A stretch of DNA of 41,350 nt from assembly GCA_009922615.1 (NCBI GenBank), contig RFVF01000040.1, positions 1-41,350 on the forward strand, read 5' to 3'. Shown piece after piece: positions 26,452 through 35,510 of the stretch. The stretch is from Pseudomonadota bacterium. Lineage in GTDB: Bacteria; Verrucomicrobiota; Verrucomicrobiia; Limisphaerales; SXTU01. The first letter of the stretch is position 1, and each line of letters starts with the position of its first letter. The translations under genes and the position numbers were made by a program. Under the pieces are notes generated by a model. The model made no database searches and was not told the origin of the DNA. It saw nothing but the letters and a program-made list of their open reading frames with translations.

Positions 26452-27573
26452 TCAGGGCGGAAAACCCGCGACCTCACGATAAATGCGGGCATAGTTGCGC
26501 ACCATGGCTGACATCGAAAAGTCCTGCATCACCCGCGCTCGCGCACGCTGTCCCACAGCGGCCAACTCCGTTTGATTGGACAGCACGCGATGCAATTCCG
26601 CCGCCAGCAGTTCCACCGAATCCAGCGTGGCGAGGAAACCGTCGCTGCCGCTGGTGATGACCTCCGCGTTGCCGCAGGCGGTGTGGGCGAGGCACGGCAC
26701 ACCGCATGCCATCGCCTCGAGCACGGCGTTGGACAGGCCTTCGAAAATGGACGGCGCGGCGAGCAGGTCCAGCGCCTGATACCACGGCGTCGGATTCGCC
26801 TGAAAGCCGGCCAGATGAATGCGGTCACGCACCGGGCTAGCCTGCACGGCGGCGTGGATCTTGTCCTTCTCTGCACCTTTGTCGCCGACGATGACGAGCC
26901 GCGCACCGGGCAACTGGGAGGCGACGCGGTTGAACGCGTCGATGAGGAGCAGATGCTTCTTGTTCGGATCGAAGCGCCCGACGATGCCGATGAACTGGCC
27001 GTGCGGCGGCAGGCCGAGCGGCGTGCGGACGGCGGCCTTGTCCACCGGCTGAAAACGCTCCGTGTCCACGCCATTGAGAATCGCCGTGATCTTCGCCGCC
27101 GGAAATCCGTGCTCGATCAGATAACGCCGCAGGGACTCGGAAACGGTGTGCACCTTGCGGCAGGCTTGATAGAGCCGCTGCCGCTGGAGGAGCCGCGCGG
27201 GGCTGCCCTGATCGCCCTGGAAGACGCCGTGCTCGCCCTGCAACACCGGCTTCCACCAGCCCCAGCCTGAGGCGAGCGCGGCGTAGGTGAGCGGGCCAAG
27301 ATTGTGCGGGTGGAGCACGTGCGCACCGATGTGTTGCGCGTGACGCGCGACGCCCAGCGCGGCGCGCACGGAGAAACCGGGTGGCTTGTTGAGGACAACT
27401 ACGTTCCCCGGCTGCGGGAGGCGCTCGACGAATGCCCCGCCGCGTTCGAGACAGCAGACGTGGACCTCAAACTCGTCCGGCGGCAATCCGCGCGCGACGT
27501 TCACCACGCCGTTTTCCATGCCGCCCGGTTCAAGCGAGAAGACGACGTGAAGGATTTTGAGACGGCGCGACAC
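26452..27573 (-). CDS. Glycosyltransferase family 4 (GT-B fold)
   Basis: 373 residues from a GTG at 27573, preferred because it begins the conserved RRLKILHVVFSLEPGGMENGV strand-loop of GT4 enzymes. The C-terminal Rossmann half has GIVGRFDPNKKHLLLIDAF and the family EX7E motif in FEGLSNAVLEAMACGVPC. It transfers a nucleotide-activated sugar with retention of configuration, probably while assembling the surface polysaccharide whose export proteins lie just upstream in the transcript. The sugar and linkage cannot be predicted. It starts 9 bp after the GT2 gene ends. Confidence 0.9.
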   Translation of the reverse strand: MSRRLKILHVVFSLEPGGMENGVVNVARGLPPDEFEVHVCCLERGGAFVERLPQPGNVVVLNKPPGFSVRAALGVARHAQHIGAHVLHPHNLGPLTYAALASGWGWWKPVLQGEHGVFQGDQGSPARLLQRQRLYQACRKVHTVSESLRRYLIEHGFPAAKITAILNGVDTERFQPVDKAAVRTPLGLPPHGQFIGIVGRFDPNKKHLLLIDAFNRVASQLPGARLVIVGDKGAEKDKIHAAVQASPVRDRIHLAGFQANPTPWYQALDLLAAPSIFEGLSNAVLEAMACGVPCLAHTACGNAEVITSGSDGFLATLDSVELLAAELHRVLSNQTELAAVGQRARARVMQDFSMSAMVRNYARIYREVAGFPP

Positions 27574-27582
27574 GATTCCCCA

Positions 27583-28548
27583 TCAGGTCTTCACTTCGCC
27601 GCGAATGGCGTTGAGTGTGTAACGGAGGAAGGAGCGCATGCGGAAGAGGGGCTTGTTGCCGTTCGCCGCCGGGTCCAGAAACCACGGCCAGAGCAGGACG
27701 GAAATGAGCAGGTCGCGAAACGCACGCGCCGGCTGTTTGATCCCGTTGTAAATGAGTGAGGTCTGGAAACGCCAGTAGCTGAAGACTTGGAGCCAGAAGC
27801 AAACATTGGTCCTCGGCACCACGCCGGCGGCGTAGGATTTCCGGAGCACGGCCGCCATGTTGTTCTTCATGCGGTCGGCGTTGTTGCTCATGTTGTTGCC
27901 GTGCTTGCGGATCTGAACAAGCACCTTGCCTTGGTGCCAGATGCGACGGCGCGCGGCGATGCGGATCCACATGTCGCGGTCTTCGGTGCTGCGCAGGGTC
28001 GTATCAAAGCCACCGCAGAGGGCGAAGACCTCTTTGCACGCCACCGCGCCCGTGGGCGAGAAACGCGTGCGCATGAGGATGTCCTTCACGGTGATTTCGC
28101 GGGGTAGCACCGGCACGTGGACGGCGAACGGCAACGGCTTTTCGTCCACATCCACCAACTGGTCGTCGCACGCCACCAGCGCGTAGTCCGGCGGTAGTTT
28201 CGCAAACGCGGCCATGCTGTCGCTCAAGTGCGTGGGCAGCAGGAGATCATCGGCATCAAGGAAGGCGACATAGTCGAACCGGGCCTCGCGGATGCCAGTG
28301 TTGCGGGCGGCGGACAGGCCGGCGTTGGCTTGATGAACGTAGCGGACGGGCGGGCCGTAGTTTGCCATCACCTCGCGGGTGTTATCTTTCGAACCGTCAT
28401 CCACCACCACGACCTCGAAGTTAGGATAATCCTGCTTCAGGCACGACTCGACGGCGGACGGAAGGAAGCGGGCGTAGTTGTAGGCAGGGATGACGACCGA
28501 TACGCCAGGTGGCGTGGAAGCGGTGGCCGGGTGCGGCGACTCACTCAT
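27583..28548 (-). CDS. Glycosyltransferase family 2 (GT-A fold)
   Basis: 321 residues. The N-terminus carries the GT2 hallmarks: VSVVIPAYNYARFLPSAVES, FEVVVVDDGSKDNT for nucleotide binding, ARNTGI, and the metal-binding acidic motif FLDADD. The C-terminal third (HQGKVLVQIRKHGNNM, then a mixed region with YWRFQTSLIY) resembles GT2 enzymes of capsule and exopolysaccharide loci. It is a cytoplasmic or membrane-associated inverting transferase. It begins 12 bp after the autokinase stop and is cotranscribed with the GT4 gene. Confidence 0.9.
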   Translation of the reverse strand: MSESPHPATASTPPGVSVVIPAYNYARFLPSAVESCLKQDYPNFEVVVVDDGSKDNTREVMANYGPPVRYVHQANAGLSAARNTGIREARFDYVAFLDADDLLLPTHLSDSMAAFAKLPPDYALVACDDQLVDVDEKPLPFAVHVPVLPREITVKDILMRTRFSPTGAVACKEVFALCGGFDTTLRSTEDRDMWIRIAARRRIWHQGKVLVQIRKHGNNMSNNADRMKNNMAAVLRKSYAAGVVPRTNVCFWLQVFSYWRFQTSLIYNGIKQPARAFRDLLISVLLWPWFLDPAANGNKPLFRMRSFLRYTLNAIRGEVKT

Positions 28549-28560
28549 GCGGAGCAGGCT

Positions 28561-30948
28561 TCAACGAGACTGATTCCGGCTCTGATCCTGCGTGCGGGTG
28601 AGGGTCTGATACCGGTTGTAATAATGGTTCGTGTAGTAGTAGTAGTGGAATCGGTTCATCGTCGCCATCAGGTCCAGGCGGTTGAGGACGAAGCCGTAGA
28701 AGTTCGCGTGATTGTCGTTGAGGATGTCGATCGCCGTGCGGACGGCACGCGTGGGCGTCTGACCGGACCAGATGACGAGGATGACGCCGTCCATCGCGGG
28801 CTGCATGACGCTGGTCTCGGCGAGGCCAAGCACTGGCGTGGCATCCACAATGATGCGTTGGTAGCGCTTCCGCAGCTTGTCGATGGCCGCGATGAAATTG
28901 GGCGAGCCGAGTTGCTCGATGTCGCCTTCCAACTGATCACCACACGGGAGGATGTGGAGATTTTCCATCGTGGTCGGGCGGCACGCGTCCTCGACGTCGT
29001 ATTTCTCCATGAGCACGTTGCTCAAACCGGGCGAGGAGCGGCTGCCAAAGAGGTGATGCAGGATGCCGCGGCGGAGGTTGGCGTCGATGATGAGCGTCTT
29101 TTCGCCCATGTGGGCGAAGGACATGGCGAGGTTCGAGGCCACGACGGTTTTGCCTTCCTTGGGTGAGGTGCTCGTGACCATGACGACCTGCGGGAACTTC
29201 GACGAGGCCGCGCTGGACAGGAGGTTGGTGCGGATGACGCGGAAGTTCTCGATGAAGTCCGCATTGGCCACGCCGTCACTGAAGATGAGCGGGTAGGACT
29301 CGGCAATTTCGTCCTCAAAATCCGGCACCAGTCCGAGGCCGCGCATGTTCGTGGTCTCCTCCATTTTCTCCATGTTGGTGACCGTCTGATCCATGAACTC
29401 CAGCAGGAAGGGAACGCCCAGCGAGAGCGCCAGCCCGAGCCCAAGGGACATGAGGACGATCTTCAGCCGGTTGGGGGAAATGGGGATCTCATCGCGAACG
29501 GTCTTGAAGCCGATGAATTCCAAGTCCACCCGCTGATGGTTGAGCGCCACCTGAAGTTTGGTGATCTCGCTCTTCAACTCGGCAATCCGGGACAGGTAGT
29601 CAATGCGGCCCTTGTCGACCAACTGCTTCCTGCGAATGTAATCTTCATATTCCTTCGTGCGCCTTTCGATGGTGGGTAATTGCTCCTCCAAGCGACGGAT
29701 TTCCTGCTGAAGCCAGCGACCCTCGATGAGAAACTTACCCCGCGCATCCATGCCCGCCTCTTTCAGCTTTCGATCGACGGCATCGATCTGCGCTTTCAGC
29801 TCCCTCATCTTCTGGTGGCCCGGCTTGTAGGTGGCACTCCAGTCTTGATACTTCGTCTCCAAGTTGAACTTGGTCCGCTCCAATTCACGCCAGTCCTCCA
29901 CGCCGGGCCGCACCCCTCCTCGTGGCATCACTACCGTGCCGTTGGAAGGCTGCTGGGCGCGCGGCAGTTTTTGCTTGGACTCCGCGTCGAATTCCACAAA
30001 CCCGCCGCCATCCCGATACTCGACCTGGTTGTAAAAATTCAGGCGCTCCAACTCGGTGTATTCGGGGTGATCAGTAATTTTCCGATTCACATAGTCCCAG
30101 CGTTTCAGGCGTTCCTTATATGCCTCCAACAGCTTGGGCACGTCCTTGAGTTGCTCGAGTTCGTTTTTCAACTGCTCAGGGTTGACGTTGGCGTTGTTCT
30201 TGTTTTCTTCCTCCAACTCCTTCTTCCACAGGACCTCCCATTCTGCGATTTGGGGCAGGTATCGATTGGTCGTCGCCTTGTAAAGGTATTCAGCTTTTTC
30301 CACCCGATCGCGTAGGAATTCCTCAACATAGGCGCGCGGGAAGGTGCGCACCCACTCCGGGGAGTAGGCAACGACAGACAATTCGATATTATGCTCCGAG
30401 TCCCAAGTCGCCCGGACTTGCTTCAGCATGTCCTTCTTGGGCAAATCAACTGTCGGCGTCCAGCCCGTTGCAACGTCGTCGTCTTCGGAATCGGTGGTCG
30501 GCTTGCCACTCTTACTTCTCTGTTTTGCCCGCTTGATACTCTGGGCCTTGAGCTTCCGTTCTTGGTCAATCCGCTCGCGCAATTCTTTCAGAGTCAGCTT
30601 GCTGGCGTCCAACCCCGACACCAGATTGGTCAACCCGGTCAACCGCAGGATGGTGCGGCTCTGAACGTGTTCCGCCTCGAACTCTTTAAGAAACTTGTCA
30701 TCGGAAAAGCGCCGCGCATCGTCCCCCTTGAACGCGGTGTCAATGTCCGGTGTGGCGGAACCAATGGCTGTATATTGGACCCGGCTGATTGAAGAATAAA
30801 CCGGCCGACTGAAGATGTAGAAGATCAGCCCCGCCGTCAGCGACAGGGTCATGAGCAGAATGATCAGGCGCGCATGCTTCGTGGCGATGGCGACATACAT
30901 CACCACGTCCGTGAAGTCGGCTTTGCGTTTTTGTGCGCCCGGAATCAT
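28561..30948 (-). CDS. Exopolysaccharide chain-length / tyrosine autokinase (Wzc-like)
   Basis: 795 residues combining a polysaccharide co-polymerase and a BY-kinase. TM1 is near residues 30-50 (LIILLMTLSLTAGLIFYIF), followed by a long periplasmic coiled-coil region and TM2 after a Pro-containing motif (DEIPISPNRLKIVLMSLGLGL). The cytoplasmic kinase has Walker A in SPKEGKTVVASNLA, a Walker A' LIIDANLRRG (usually DAD, here DAN), and Walker B IIVDATPVLG. The C-terminus has a tyrosine cluster (FHYYYYTNHYYNRY), the expected autophosphorylation tail. It should control polymer length and export together with the SLBB protein encoded 29 bp upstream. Confidence 0.9.
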   Translation of the reverse strand: MIPGAQKRKADFTDVVMYVAIATKHARLIILLMTLSLTAGLIFYIFSRPVYSSISRVQYTAIGSATPDIDTAFKGDDARRFSDDKFLKEFEAEHVQSRTILRLTGLTNLVSGLDASKLTLKELRERIDQERKLKAQSIKRAKQRSKSGKPTTDSEDDDVATGWTPTVDLPKKDMLKQVRATWDSEHNIELSVVAYSPEWVRTFPRAYVEEFLRDRVEKAEYLYKATTNRYLPQIAEWEVLWKKELEEENKNNANVNPEQLKNELEQLKDVPKLLEAYKERLKRWDYVNRKITDHPEYTELERLNFYNQVEYRDGGGFVEFDAESKQKLPRAQQPSNGTVVMPRGGVRPGVEDWRELERTKFNLETKYQDWSATYKPGHQKMRELKAQIDAVDRKLKEAGMDARGKFLIEGRWLQQEIRRLEEQLPTIERRTKEYEDYIRRKQLVDKGRIDYLSRIAELKSEITKLQVALNHQRVDLEFIGFKTVRDEIPISPNRLKIVLMSLGLGLALSLGVPFLLEFMDQTVTNMEKMEETTNMRGLGLVPDFEDEIAESYPLIFSDGVANADFIENFRVIRTNLLSSAASSKFPQVVMVTSTSPKEGKTVVASNLAMSFAHMGEKTLIIDANLRRGILHHLFGSRSSPGLSNVLMEKYDVEDACRPTTMENLHILPCGDQLEGDIEQLGSPNFIAAIDKLRKRYQRIIVDATPVLGLAETSVMQPAMDGVILVIWSGQTPTRAVRTAIDILNDNHANFYGFVLNRLDLMATMNRFHYYYYTNHYYNRYQTLTRTQDQSRNQSR

Positions 30949-30977
30949 CGATCAGTCATTCATTACGCCGGAACTGC

Positions 30978-33344
30978 TCAGAAACTGAAGAAGCTCTCGG
31001 GCACGACGACGATGTCCTTGCCCTGCAGGACGATGTCCGGAGCCAGACCCCGCTGGATTTCCTTCACGTTCAGCGGCATCTGCATCTTCTCGCCATTGCC
31101 CAAATCCCGGACCACGTAGCATTTCTTCAGGTTCGCGAAGCGCGAAAAACCACCGGCACGCAGAATGGCCGCGTAGGCCGTGAGGGTTTCATCTTGGAAC
31201 AGCCGCAGGGTGCCAGGCTTGGTGACGTTGCCGGTGACATACACCACGGGCGCGAAAGCGGGGATCATGATGATGTCGCCGGGATTCAGCGCGATGTCCA
31301 TGGGGGGAATGCTGCCGGAGAGGATGGCGGCGACGTTGACTTCCTCGACCGCCCCCATGCCATTGTCGATGCGCAGCAGCTTCGTGCGCGTGAGGTCGCC
31401 GGAAGGAGTGATGCCACCCGAACGGATGATCGTGGTGATCAGCGTCGGCGTGACGCCATCGGGGATTTTCAACGGGCCCGGCGTGACGAACTCGCCCGCG
31501 AGATAGATAATGGTGGATTGTTCCGCCGAGGGCGGCAGTCCGCCACCACCGGTGGCATTGGGACGGTCGCCTACAAACTCCAACGTGACCGTCGCCTTGG
31601 TCAACTGGCTCTCCTCGAGCATCGCCTTGATCGCCGCCTCGGCCTCGCTGATTTTCTTGCCTCCCACGGAGACACGACCCAAGTTTTTTACCGTGATGGT
31701 CCCGTCCCGTTTGACCGGATAGATGGCATTGTAGGAATCGTCCTCGGTGACGATCAGGCGAAGGGAATCACCGGAGTTCACTGCGTCCGGATCGCCGCCC
31801 GCCACCGCACCTTTCATCGCGGAAATCTTGCCCTGCGTTTCGGTGTCGATGCGCTTGAGCTCTTCGGTGGCGACCTTGTAACGCGTGTCCAGCGCGGCGA
31901 TCTCCTTGGTCCAGCGCTCAATGTCCTGCGGGTTGCCCACCCGGCCGGCGGAATCCAGTTCACGGCGGGCGAGATTGAACTTGAGCTGCACTTCATCAAG
32001 CTCGCGAAGAACGATCTCACGCTTCTCCGTTAGCTTGTCCAGTTCCCGCTGGATCGCCGCGCTGTCCACGGTAGAACGGCCCGTGCGAAGAATGCCTCCC
32101 TCTCCGGCCATGGGCGCGGGCCGCGAGCTGCCCACCGGCAAAAATTGCGGCGGCCCCTTGCGCTCCGGCGTCGCCGGCTTTTGGCTGACGACGGAGGTCA
32201 TGGCGGGCTGATCCGGCGATGCGGTTGTGAGGCTGGCCATGGGCCGGGCCTGGGTAAGCCCTTCGCGAGCACGCCGCTCCTGATCTGCCCGCCCCGCCTC
32301 AATGTCCTGCATCAATCGCGTCGCGTCGGCATCCAGTTTCGTAAGCTCGGCACGAATAGTCTGCAGGCGTTCGCGGCCCTTATTTTCCGCTTCGAGCCGG
32401 GCCAACTCGGCCTTGGCGGAGTTGTAGCGGGCTTCCCAGTCGGCGGAGTCCTTGGCAAGCCGCTCGGCTTCGAGTTGGAGTTCAGATTTGCGGCGGGTGA
32501 GATCGTCCAGCTTGCGCCGCATTTCCTCCGGGGCACCCGCGAGGCTAACGCTGGGAGTCACAGTGACCGGCGGGACTCCACCAGCGGGACTCATGACGGC
32601 TGCCGGCGGGGGCACGTTACTGGTGCGCGCGGGATCGAGTGCTGTGACTGCGGTGCGCCGGGTGGTGAGGCTCTCCGCCATGCGGAACTCTTCCAGCTTG
32701 GAAAGCTCGGCCTGAGCCGCCCGCAACTCGATCACCGCCGGCGGCACCTCCGCGGGCCGGGGCTCAGTTGACGAAAGGGCCGCGTTGGTGGAGATGTTGG
32801 CCGACGAGGCCGGCGTCGCAGCCGGAACCAAGGGCGCGAAGGCAGGTGCGGCGGTGCCGGACGAACTCAAGGCAGGAGCCGGGGCACTAGCCGGAGGTGG
32901 CGGTGCCGGATCAAAGTCTCGGGGCGCCAAAATAGGTTTGGCAGGGGAACCAAGGGCTGATTTCGGCGCGGGCGTGGGCTGCCGACTGATGGCCGGGGAA
33001 GCCCCGACTGGGCTGGCACCCGGGGGAGAGAAGACCGAAGAGGTAGTTGACAGACCGCTGGCCGGACTCCCAGACGCCGGAGAGAAAAAGGTCGGAACCG
33101 GGTCGCCACCAGCAACTGAAGCGAGTCCGGAGGCGCCCGAGTCGCGCCGGGCTTCCAGCGCTTTTAACTCGGCCCCCAAGCGATCAGAAGCCTTGAAGTC
33201 GCCCTGCTGTAGTGCTTGGAGATACTGGCGGCGCACCGTCTCCACCTGTGCCGTCGTCGGGCCGGCGTCAGCAGCAATGGCCCAGTGGACATCTCCCACG
33301 AGCAACAGCACGGCGCAGGCCGCGCGCATAAGTCCGCTGGTCAT
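30978..33344 (-). CDS. Polysaccharide export protein with long coiled-coil N-terminus (Wza-like, SLBB)
   Basis: 788 residues, roughly twice the usual Wza length. Signal peptide (CAVLLLVGDVHWAIAAD), then a Pro/Ala/Ser-rich stretch (about 75-200), then two long charged coiled-coil regions (about 270-365, MRRKLDDLTRRKSELQLEAE; about 430-510, RELDKLTEKREIVLRELDEV). The export core occupies only the last 262 residues: a Poly_export domain (527-591) and two SLBB domains (about 610-660 and 700-750), with YLAGEFVTPGPLKIPDG and VYVTGNVTKPGTLRL as typical SLBB openings. No lipobox Cys is seen after the signal. It should form or plug the outer-membrane export channel; the extension may span the periplasm. 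Confidence 0.85.
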   Translation of the reverse strand: MTSGLMRAACAVLLLVGDVHWAIAADAGPTTAQVETVRRQYLQALQQGDFKASDRLGAELKALEARRDSGASGLASVAGGDPVPTFFSPASGSPASGLSTTSSVFSPPGASPVGASPAISRQPTPAPKSALGSPAKPILAPRDFDPAPPPPASAPAPALSSSGTAAPAFAPLVPAATPASSANISTNAALSSTEPRPAEVPPAVIELRAAQAELSKLEEFRMAESLTTRRTAVTALDPARTSNVPPPAAVMSPAGGVPPVTVTPSVSLAGAPEEMRRKLDDLTRRKSELQLEAERLAKDSADWEARYNSAKAELARLEAENKGRERLQTIRAELTKLDADATRLMQDIEAGRADQERRAREGLTQARPMASLTTASPDQPAMTSVVSQKPATPERKGPPQFLPVGSSRPAPMAGEGGILRTGRSTVDSAAIQRELDKLTEKREIVLRELDEVQLKFNLARRELDSAGRVGNPQDIERWTKEIAALDTRYKVATEELKRIDTETQGKISAMKGAVAGGDPDAVNSGDSLRLIVTEDDSYNAIYPVKRDGTITVKNLGRVSVGGKKISEAEAAIKAMLEESQLTKATVTLEFVGDRPNATGGGGLPPSAEQSTIIYLAGEFVTPGPLKIPDGVTPTLITTIIRSGGITPSGDLTRTKLLRIDNGMGAVEEVNVAAILSGSIPPMDIALNPGDIIMIPAFAPVVYVTGNVTKPGTLRLFQDETLTAYAAILRAGGFSRFANLKKCYVVRDLGNGEKMQMPLNVKEIQRGLAPDIVLQGKDIVVVPESFFSF

Positions 33345-33457
33345 CGTTGTTAGCGACTAAGGTCCGCCGTCTTCAAGGAATTAAGGTTGAGTCAACTGGC
33401 GTGCTTTGATGCCACAGCTAACCTGAGATTGGCAAAAACATTCTTCGGGTTTGACAG
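33345..33457. other. 113-base gap with two small dyads
   Basis: The gap between the beta-barrel gene and the SLBB exporter holds GTTGA-G-TCAAC (33386-33396) and TTTGAC-A-GTCAAA (33450-33462), the latter overlapping the beta-barrel stop codon. Either could be an operator or weak stem. No promoter could be assigned, but this is the widest break within the exopolysaccharide run. Confidence 0.3.
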
Positions 33458-35125
33458 TCAAAATTTTCGGGTGAGTGTGAGCGAGGCAACGTTCTCCACG
33501 TAGCTGTCCAAGGGGATGTTCGATTCCCGCCGCTCGTTTTGAAACAGGAAGGATGACTCGAAGGTCGGGGTGTGGGCGATGACCAGCTCGAACCGGATCG
33601 TGTGCAGGTCATTACGCAACGGGGGCGTCCCCTCCCGTCCCACATTGTGGGCCCACGCATAGCCAAGCCGGGCGACGATGCGATCAAGCACCCGATAGTT
33701 GAAGCGGCCTTCCGTGCGAAATTGTTTGCCCCCAAAGGAATTGTTCGGGTTGTCGATCGGCTCCACGTTTTGCTCCTGAACCGCCGCTTCGAGGATGATA
33801 TCCGGACTCGCTTGAAGCTGCGCGTGATAGCCAACCAGCGTCACCAACGACCGGTCCGGATAGGTCATCGAACGCTGGTAATCCAACTCGTGCTCAAAGC
33901 GTTCCCGCGGCCGGTTGATCAACCGGACCGACCAAGTGTAGCCCTCCTGTGTGGAGTCTCCCGCCAGGAAGTAACCCATGTCGGCGCTCAAATCGAGATA
34001 CGGCGTGATCGGTCCGATAATGCCGCCTCGCGTCGCGGCATCGAAGCCGGAGCGGCCTTCCTGATGCCGCGCCGTGTAGTTGAAAAACGGCTTGAACCTC
34101 AGGTTCTCGCGCTCCGAACGCAGCTCGGCGATGAAGGAATCTGCGCTGCTCTGCTGCCCGAGGCTGTCCCGCGCCTGCCAGATGTTTTCGTGGGTGTAGC
34201 CAGCCGTGAACCGCGTGACCGTCGGCAACACGGTGCTGGCATTGACGCCCACCACATTCCGAAAGGACGGCGACGAACGGAAGCGCCGGTCCGTGGGCCC
34301 CTGCGCCTGCGTATCCCGGTAGGAATAACGGCCCGCCGTATCCTGCAGGTCGTTGGCCTGACGATCCAGCAGATCAAACGCCCGCCCCGTGCCAAACCCG
34401 CCGCTCTGCACGGTGAAATCCTCGAGCACCTGAAAATCCAGATGATTGAAAGGAATGTCGTAGGTGAATTGCGTTTGGAACAACGGTGCCAGACTGAACG
34501 AATAATCCGCGAGCGGATCGCGAAAGCCCACCTCCCCTTTCAACGGCAGCCAGATCGCCGTGCCAGCCGCCGAGAGCCGCATCGCCTCGTTGATCTGGTA
34601 AATCAGCCCGGACTGCAACCGCACCACGGCGATCTCGTCCGTCTTCCGTCCGACCTGGACGAGGTTGATGTTGTCGCTGACCAACGCCGAGGCACTGAGG
34701 GAAAACACGCGCAGGTAAAAGTTGCCCAGCTTGAACTGCGCCTCTTCCGGCCGGCCCGCAAAGCCAAACAGAGGCAGTCCAGCGGTCGGCCCCAGCGGCG
34801 CGGCGACGCGAAAGTTTCCCTCTCCGTAGCCGAACTTGGGGATGCGGATGATGCCATCCTGAAAGCTGCGAAAGAAACTTTGCTGCGCCGCCTCCGCGTC
34901 GCGCACCAGACTCGATTCCGTCGTGCCCGCTCCACCCAGCTCCGCGTCCGGCTTGTCACTGAGCGTCGTCGTAGTGAGCCCCTCGCGCAAACCGCCCGGC
35001 CGGAACGTCGCATTGGCGGCTCCGGTAGTCTGGCTGGACAATTGCCCGGCTGCCGTGGCCACGCAGGCCAGCGAGAGCGCGCCCCCGAGAAGGAAGTTGG
35101 AGCGGCAGCTCAGGAAGCGCATCAC
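33458..35125 (-). CDS. Outer-membrane beta-barrel protein of the exopolysaccharide locus
   Basis: About 555 residues; GTG (35125) and ATG (35122) are adjacent possible starts. A signal peptide (LLGGALSLACVATAAGQL) precedes a linker. From about residue 130 amphipathic strands alternate (FYLRVFSLSASALVSDNINLVQVG; YQINEAMRLSAAGTAIWLPL), and the protein ends in an aromatic, VASLTLTRKF, typical of barrels inserted by BamA. Layout and context resemble the putative beta-barrel porin 2 family (BBP2) found with exopolysaccharide genes. It may form the outer-membrane passage or modify polymer export. Family assignment is from overall pattern. Confidence 0.7.
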   Translation of the reverse strand: MMRFLSCRSNFLLGGALSLACVATAAGQLSSQTTGAANATFRPGGLREGLTTTTLSDKPDAELGGAGTTESSLVRDAEAAQQSFFRSFQDGIIRIPKFGYGEGNFRVAAPLGPTAGLPLFGFAGRPEEAQFKLGNFYLRVFSLSASALVSDNINLVQVGRKTDEIAVVRLQSGLIYQINEAMRLSAAGTAIWLPLKGEVGFRDPLADYSFSLAPLFQTQFTYDIPFNHLDFQVLEDFTVQSGGFGTGRAFDLLDRQANDLQDTAGRYSYRDTQAQGPTDRRFRSSPSFRNVVGVNASTVLPTVTRFTAGYTHENIWQARDSLGQQSSADSFIAELRSERENLRFKPFFNYTARHQEGRSGFDAATRGGIIGPITPYLDLSADMGYFLAGDSTQEGYTWSVRLINRPRERFEHELDYQRSMTYPDRSLVTLVGYHAQLQASPDIILEAAVQEQNVEPIDNPNNSFGGKQFRTEGRFNYRVLDRIVARLGYAWAHNVGREGTPPLRNDLHTIRFELVIAHTPTFESSFLFQNERRESNIPLDSYVENVASLTLTRKF

Positions 35126-35140
35126 CGAAACGGAGGAAAT

Positions 35141-35413
35141 TTACCGTTGCACACGCTTGGGCTTGCGCCAGAACGAAAGCGAGCCGGTGGCGGCGTTCTT
35201 CCAGGCAATCGCCAGATACGGCAGGATCGCAAAGGGGCCGAACATGATGACCAGCATCGTCCAGAGCGAGCGCCGCTTCCGGTCAAACGGCTGCTGGTTG
35301 ATGCTCCAGATGACGCAGCCGAGCATGATCAGATAGAGCAGCACGGCGATGCTGTAGATCTGGCCGGTCAACTTCGCACTGTCCACGCTGAACCGTTGCA
35401 GAATGTCTTTCAT
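35141..35413 (-). CDS. Small two-helix membrane protein at the head of the exopolysaccharide run
   Basis: 90 residues with two hydrophobic helices (IYSIAVLLYLIMLGCVIWSI; WTMLVIMFGPFAILPYLAI) joined by a basic loop (DRKRRS) and a basic C-terminus (WRKPKRVQR). By the positive-inside rule the loop and tail are cytoplasmic. The pattern recalls PLDc_N-like or other small integral membrane families, but no function can be assigned. It starts the minus-strand run and lies 15 bp before the beta-barrel gene. Confidence 0.6.
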   Translation of the reverse strand: MKDILQRFSVDSAKLTGQIYSIAVLLYLIMLGCVIWSINQQPFDRKRRSLWTMLVIMFGPFAILPYLAIAWKNAATGSLSFWRKPKRVQR

Positions 35414-35510
35414 GATCCGTTTAGCCCTGTTTCAGGAACCTAGCATTGAGAACAGGTAAATTCTTACCGCGACCGACCCGCTGCCTCAATCAAAAATCCG
35501 GCCGCCCCGT

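Noticed and set aside
33572..35443. A 623-codon plus-strand open frame opposite the beta-barrel gene
   Set aside because: Arg- and Ala-rich with no recognisable motif; the minus strand encodes a signal peptide and a barrel with a terminal aromatic residue.
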